Below are positions 60,533-64,000 of a stretch of 64,000 nt of DNA, piece after piece. The translations under genes and the position numbers were made by a program. Where the stretch lies: contig CAJXLO010000001.1 of assembly GCA_913056525.1 (NCBI GenBank), positions 43,189-107,188 on the forward strand. Direction: 5' to 3'. Origin of the DNA: an uncultured Psychroflexus sp. (lineage in GTDB: Bacteria; Bacteroidota; Bacteroidia; Flavobacteriales; Flavobacteriaceae). The number at the start of each line of letters is the position of its first letter. Position 1 is the stretch's first letter. The notes beneath the pieces are model-generated. The model did not search any database. It had not been told where the DNA came from and worked only from the letters and a program-made list of their open reading frames with translations.

Positions 60533-61686
60533 ACTTCAAATGCTTTGGTCCTTCCTAAACATTCCCTTATCTGGTTCGACCCGACGCAAAGGGAGAATCT
60601 CATATAAGCTTTTCCCTGATCGCCAAAGACCGTTCCTGGTGTTACGAACATGTCGTGCTCATGTAGCAATCGATCCGAAAGTTCTTCTGCCTTTATGTCA
60701 GCTTTTATTCTGGCCCAGACGAACAAACCCGATGTATTTTTATCGTAAGAAAGTCCAAGTTGATCACAGAGTTCCCATATCAATCTTCTGCGATGAGCAT
60801 ATTTTTCATCCAATTCACTGATCCAGGATGAAGATGCGGCCAAAGCTGCGGTGGCACCTTTCTGTATAGGATAGAACATACCGCTGTCCATATTTGATTT
60901 TACCTGAACAACACTCTTTATCAAATCTTCATCACCGCATAACATTCCTATACGCCAACCTGCCATATTGAAAGATTTACTGAGCGAATTCAACTCCAGT
61001 AACTGAACATTATGATCAACAAACCTTAACAAGCTAAATGGTTTATCTGACAGTATCAAGCTATAAGGATTATCATTGACAATTAGTATGTTATGTTGCT
61101 TTGCAAACTCGATAAGCGAGCGTATCATTTCTTCTTTTGCATTGGCTCCGGTAGGCATGTGCGGATAATTGATCCACATCAGCTTTGTTCTTGGCGTTAC
61201 CAGTGCAGCCAGTTGATCAAGGTCCGGTTGCCAATCATGCTTAGCCTTGAGGTCATAATTGACCGGTTTTGCCTGTACAAGCCTTGTAACCGCCGCATAT
61301 GTTGGATAACCAGGATCTGGAACCAATACTTCATCGCCAGGGTTCACGAATGCCATGGAAATGTGCATGATACCTTCTTTGCTTCCCATCAGCGGCAGTA
61401 TCTCTTTGTCCACGTCTAACGCAACTTCATAATGAGATGCATAGAACGACCGAATGCCTTCACGAAATTCACGAATGCCTGCGTATGGCTGATATTGATG
61501 CGCCTTGTCATCTGCCGTTGCGGCGATCATGCTTTTGATGACATCTGCTGGTGGCTGAATATCCGGCGAACCTACGCCAAGATTAATGATGGGCTTTCCG
61601 ATCGCTTTGAGGTGATCTACCTCCTTTAGCTTCCTGGAAAAGTAATATTCTCTGGTCTGCGCTAGTCTTTCAGCGGTCTGTATCAT
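60529..61686 (-). CDS. Class I/II PLP aminotransferase of the aromatic operon
   Basis: A 385-residue aspartate aminotransferase-fold enzyme. PLP-related residues are in WINYPHMPTGANA, the Asp/Tyr region NDNPYSLIL, and the Schiff-base Lys in NSLSKSFNMAGWRIG. It resembles the LL-DAP-aminotransferase/aromatic class. The position between pheA and tyrA makes it the likely transaminase for phenylpyruvate and 4-hydroxyphenylpyruvate (or prephenate). The exact preference cannot be told from sequence. Both ends overlap the neighbouring genes by 4 nt. Confidence 0.9.
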   Translation of the reverse strand: MIQTAERLAQTREYYFSRKLKEVDHLKAIGKPIINLGVGSPDIQPPADVIKSMIAATADDKAHQYQPYAGIREFREGIRSFYASHYEVALDVDKEILPLMGSKEGIMHISMAFVNPGDEVLVPDPGYPTYAAVTRLVQAKPVNYDLKAKHDWQPDLDQLAALVTPRTKLMWINYPHMPTGANAKEEMIRSLIEFAKQHNILIVNDNPYSLILSDKPFSLLRFVDHNVQLLELNSLSKSFNMAGWRIGMLCGDEDLIKSVVQVKSNMDSGMFYPIQKGATAALAASSSWISELDEKYAHRRRLIWELCDQLGLSYDKNTSGLFVWARIKADIKAEELSDRLLHEHDMFVTPGTVFGDQGKAYMRFSLCVGSNQIRECLGRTKAFEV

Positions 61687-62504
61687 ACGGCAGCTTGTTT
61701 ATATATTCCTAGAATTTGAAATTTATGGCATTTTTCTTTTAAACTTTCCATGATGCTAATGATGTCCGTGTGCTTATCGAACAGCATATCTATAAAGAAA
61801 GCATATTTCCATTTAGACCATCTCAACGGAACAGATTGTATCTTGGTCATATTGATATGATGCTTTTCCAGTAGCATTAATGCTTTGTTTAAACTTCCTG
61901 GTTCATGCGGTAGCTCAAAACGAATGGAGGCCTTATCAGCATTTTCAAGCATCAATCCTGTTTTACAAAGCTTAACGAACCTTGTGGCGTTAAGCTGATG
62001 GTCTTGAACATGGCTTTTGATAACGGCCAGGTCAAAAAGTTGAGCAGTGCCATCAGGAACGAGTGCGGCGACCTGTCTCTTTCTTTCTGTTGCGATAAGC
62101 TTTGCCGGCAATGCGGTATCCGTATCTTCAATAAGCTTAATTTCAGGATGTTGCTCAAAAAAATGACCGCATTGTAACAAGGCCATTTGATGAGAACGTA
62201 CACTCTTGATGTCTGCCAACTCCTGACCTTTCAAGGCGACGAGATCATGCTTGATATCCCAATTGTATTCTGCGGTAATGACCAGCTTATGATGACTGAT
62301 CAAATCGTAGTTGGGAAGAAGGCTCCCAGCAATGGAATTTTCGATCGCCATGATACCAAAATCCACCTCATCCTTTACGATCGCTGTGACCAATTGATCA
62401 AAACTATCACAGCAGACAAACATGTTATCCTCGGCGATGAAGTGCTGAGCAACCTGATAATGATTAGATCCCTCAATTCCCTGAATAGCTATCTTGTTTT
62501 GCAT
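61683..62504 (-). CDS. pheA: Prephenate dehydratase
   Basis: A 273-residue monofunctional prephenate dehydratase making phenylpyruvate, the last precursor of phenylalanine. The PDT domain has IAIQGIEGSNHYQVAQHF, MAIENSIAGSLLPNYDL and the TRF-type catalytic motif as NATRFVKL. The C-terminal ACT domain has RFELPHEPGSLNKALMLLEKHHINMTKIQSVPL, the region that binds Phe for feedback inhibition. The ORF track starts upstream; the ATG at 62504 (MQNKIAIQG) lies 7 nt after the T-run of the leader terminator and is the correct start if the attenuator is real. It leads the operon. Confidence 0.95.
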   Translation of the reverse strand: MQNKIAIQGIEGSNHYQVAQHFIAEDNMFVCCDSFDQLVTAIVKDEVDFGIMAIENSIAGSLLPNYDLISHHKLVITAEYNWDIKHDLVALKGQELADIKSVRSHQMALLQCGHFFEQHPEIKLIEDTDTALPAKLIATERKRQVAALVPDGTAQLFDLAVIKSHVQDHQLNATRFVKLCKTGLMLENADKASIRFELPHEPGSLNKALMLLEKHHINMTKIQSVPLRWSKWKYAFFIDMLFDKHTDIISIMESLKEKCHKFQILGIYKQAAV

Positions 62505-62511
62505 ATCTAAC

Positions 62512-62540
62512 AAAAAAAAGTCCCGAAATATTTTCGGGAC
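62512..62540 (-). terminator. Intrinsic terminator of the pheA leader (attenuator)
   Basis: On the minus strand GTCCCGAAA-ATA-TTTCGGGAC, a perfect 9-bp stem (extendable by AAG/TTT to about 12 with one G-U), followed by eight T. The T-run ends 7 nt before the pheA ATG, so the hairpin can only serve to stop transcription before the operon. Confidence 0.85.
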
Positions 62541-62568
62541 CTTATTATTCTATAGTGTTTTATATCTA

Positions 62569-62640
62569 TCAACAACAGTCCCATTTGCCTATCGGATAAG
62601 CATAATAGAAACCGTTCCAAAAAAATACGTTCGTTTTCAT
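62569..62640 (-). CDS. Aromatic leader peptide of the pheA operon
   Basis: A 23-codon reading frame, ATG to TGA, too short for the ORF track. The peptide contains VFFWNGFYYAYPIGKW: three Phe, three Tyr and two Trp in 23 residues. It ends in Asp-Cys-Cys. It lies 28 nt upstream of the terminator hairpin, and a TTG-N18-TATATTTT promoter lies just before it. The Trp-Asp codons (TGGGAC, residues 20-21) are complementary to the 5' arm of the terminator stem. All this is what a ribosome-mediated attenuator needs. The peptide itself probably has no other function. Confidence 0.8.
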   Translation of the reverse strand: MKTNVFFWNGFYYAYPIGKWDCC

Positions 62641-62652
62641 AATGAATCGGCT

Positions 62653-62681
62653 AAAATATAGAATTGGGTTCTTCTGGGCAA
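62653..62681 (-). promoter_or_regulatory. Promoter of the aromatic amino acid operon
   Basis: Minus-strand TTG (RC of 62679-62681), 18-nt spacer, TATATTTT (RC of 62653-62660), one mismatch to TAnnTTTG. Predicted start of transcription is about 8-10 nt before the leader ATG. Confidence 0.45.
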
Positions 62682-62995
62682 GGTCGTGGGATAGAATTTT
62701 TTGATTTAACAGGATTTTATGTACTTCTGCATTGAATCCTTGAGTTCTTCGCTTGTTCTTATCTCAAAAAAATGCAAGAAAATAAGTTAGCACCTTAGCT
62801 TAAGGTTCAATTGTGCAAGTTACCAAATGATGCTCATCGCATAACTGAAAATTAATAATAGCAATCGTTCTACTCAAAATTTAATCACTTTTGAGCAGAA
62901 AGATAAAAGATGTTCCTCTTTTTCATGCAAGCCCTAGCTGAATTCATGCCATGGTTCAATGATAGCTTTCTGTTTTTTTTATTATCTTTATGTGA
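62682..62995. other. Intergenic stretch between the pheA promoter and the last gene
   Basis: About 315 bp, AT-rich, with no supported gene or RNA. One 7-bp stem (CTCAAAA / TTTTGAG) occurs at about 62873-62896. A TATCTTTA just before the next ATG is a one-mismatch -7 element for that gene. Confidence 0.4.
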
Positions 62996-63661
62996 ATGAA
63001 TAATTTAAGAAACCAAATCCTGGAAGTCGATGAACTTTCATATAGAGCGTTTACCGAGGTTTTAAGGAACAGCACTTCCAAGCCCGGATTCCTTCACCTG
63101 ATGATAAAAGATTGCTTCAGCAGCTATCAATTGCGTCAGACCATGGTCTATTTGAAGAAGGCAATGGCAAAACAAACAGAAAGAAAATGGGGCAAAACGC
63201 TAAACTATCAATGGCTAAGCCGATTTGACCAACAAGAGAACACAAAGTTCCACCGAGATAATGCGGCTGACGAATCAGTGTTGATATTAGGTTATGAACC
63301 ATCCGCCATACCATCTCGCTTGTTCATCGCCGACCATGTAGCATTCGCAAGAGCGAATCAATTATCGCCTACGGAATTTTTTGATGAGTACAATCCCTTA
63401 CTGACCGACCTGGGAAAGTTACTAAAACAACATCTTACTGAAGTTAAGGGTTTCAAGCATGATCACTTTAATATACTGATCATCAACAACAGCGACTCTG
63501 ATCTAACCTATGGTGTGCTCCACAAAGCCCTTATGCTGGAACAAGACCCACAAAAACCCCGGATCGTTAATTCGATGATGCTTCACCTGGTTGATGCATC
63601 AAAAAGTGAAGTTTCTCTAGATGAACATCGCTTTTTGATTACGGATAAAGTAGATAAATAG
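62996..63661 (+). CDS. Conserved-looking protein of unknown function (HxD motif)
   Basis: A 221-residue, apparently cytoplasmic protein with no signal peptide or membrane helix. I do not recognise the family. Visible features are FSSYQLRQTMVYLKKAMAKQ, a central SRFDQQENTKFHRDNAADESVLILGYEPS, and FNILIINNSDSD near the end. The HRD in the central region, followed by strands and a distal His (VLHKALM or MMLHLVD), recalls the HxD…H iron site of 2-oxoglutarate oxygenases, but the rest of that fold cannot be confirmed by eye. It starts behind a one-mismatch -7 element and stands alone. Confidence 0.65.
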   Translation: MNNLRNQILEVDELSYRAFTEVLRNSTSKPGFLHLMIKDCFSSYQLRQTMVYLKKAMAKQTERKWGKTLNYQWLSRFDQQENTKFHRDNAADESVLILGYEPSAIPSRLFIADHVAFARANQLSPTEFFDEYNPLLTDLGKLLKQHLTEVKGFKHDHFNILIINNSDSDLTYGVLHKALMLEQDPQKPRIVNSMMLHLVDASKSEVSLDEHRFLITDKVDK

Positions 63662-64000
63662 ATATAATGATTTTTTAATTAGATGGTTATGGAAAATTAC
63701 TCAATTAGACCTCATTTTATCTACGGGAAGACTATTTGATCATAGACATTTGAATTCTTAGAACATATTCTTTATTATCCCGGTATGCAAAAGGAAAAAA
63801 CAACTAACAATGCAAGACCGCTTATTAAACAAACAAGATTTTTTATTAGTCGTGTCCGACTAAGATATGAGATTTTAGATATAAGATTTTAGATAAAATT
63901 TAAACATCTCATTATCAATTATATAAATATCAAAAAAGTAATTTATCAGCGTTCTATCGATCTTGTACTATAGCAAGGTATTATAAAATTAAGATCTCAA
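63662..64000. other. Non-coding right end with inverted and direct repeats
   Basis: 339 bp without a supported gene. TTAGTCG-TGTC-CGACTAA (63846-63863) is a perfect 7-bp inverted repeat. It is followed by two direct copies of AGATTTTAGATA (63870 and 63884). The rest is AT-rich. The repeats could be a terminator plus low-complexity DNA, or the edge of a mobile element beyond the window. Confidence 0.45.

Noticed and set aside
62187-62510. 107-aa plus-strand ORF opposite pheA
   Set aside because: It mirrors the conserved prephenate dehydratase coding strand and has no recognisable features.
1-64000. parS site near parAB
   Set aside because: No palindrome close to the GTTTCACGTGAAAC-type consensus was seen on reading the sequence; the TTTCAC…GTGAAA halves near 51688-51714 are separated by about 15 nt and do not form a parS.
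1-64000. CRISPR array, tRNA, rRNA or intact insertion sequence
   Set aside because: No regularly spaced repeats, no cloverleaf or rRNA core sequence and no transposase were recognised in either strand.

Overview
The window comes from a chromosome of the phylum Bacteroidota, almost certainly class Flavobacteriia (family Flavobacteriaceae or close kin). Four things in the sequence support this. Promoter-like elements repeatedly match the Bacteroidota -7 consensus TAnnTTTG. Several families are largely confined to the phylum (DUF5683, DUF4252, DUF6452, DUF6048, DUF1599, BT_3928-like, a long signal peptidase I). A type I DAHP synthase is fused to a chorismate mutase. Gene order (parA-parB-DUF5683-dapB-lepB-wbqC; ftsH-LUD-cdsA-psd) is typical of flavobacteria. 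Most of the window is compact housekeeping sequence with many ATGA/TGATG start-stop overlaps. No tRNA, rRNA, CRISPR array or intact insertion sequence was seen; the one RNA gene is RNase P RNA.

Layout. 1-1.3 kb: tail of methylmalonyl-CoA mutase and a 2,4-dienoyl-CoA-reductase-like SDR. 1.5-6.7 kb: chromosome partitioning (parAB), DUF5683, dapB, signal peptidase I, WbqC. 6.7-14.1 kb (minus): an EEP-fold membrane protein, two rhomboid proteases, mutL, a small membrane protein, then pheT. 14.3-22.3 kb: alpha-glucan cluster with GlgE maltosyltransferase, maltokinase, branching enzyme GlgB and a GH31 glucosidase. 22.3-28.4 kb: DUF368 lipid-carrier translocase, aroE, a diverged PiT-type permease, a plugless outer-membrane barrel, an aldehyde dehydrogenase. 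28.4-30.35 kb: an AT-rich accessory patch with an HNH endonuclease, a small partner gene and decayed sequence. 30.35-32.7 kb: 5-oxoprolinase pxpABC. 32.7-38.7 kb: small Cys-rich membrane protein, glycosyltransferase, DUF1599, DoxX-like protein, permease, tpiA, prmA, clpS. 38.7-40.7 kb: ECF sigma factor module with two DUF4252 proteins. 40.8-46.2 kb: S41 protease, ornithine aminotransferase, rlmD, two envelope proteins. 46.2-49.1 kb: rnpB, NUDIX, pyrE, SRPBCC protein, biotin ligase. 49.1-54.1 kb: rsfS-ftsH, then LUD-cdsA-psd-ACBP. 54.1-58.6 kb: valS, DUF1573, a PDZ/aspartyl protease. 58.6-62.7 kb: aromatic amino acid operon (pheA-aminotransferase-tyrA-DAHP synthase/chorismate mutase). Last: an unassigned gene and a repeat-bearing non-coding end.

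The most striking signal is upstream of pheA. A 23-codon leader reading frame packed with Phe, Trp and Tyr codons is followed by a strong intrinsic terminator. A segment inside the leader can pair with the 5' arm of that terminator. This looks like a ribosome-mediated attenuator controlling the whole phenylalanine/tyrosine operon. Other notable points are a 13-bp palindrome that holds the start codons of both divergent pyrE and NUDIX genes, several genes whose -7 element sits exactly 4 nt before the ATG (possible leaderless mRNAs), a GlgE pathway cluster lacking trehalose synthase, a cysteine cluster inside ornithine aminotransferase, and a candidate autoregulatory promoter for the ECF sigma factor.

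Start sites: the supplied ORF track often uses an upstream TTG or GTG. Where an ATG gives a better fit to the family N-terminus or to the gene overlap, the ATG is used here and the reason stated.
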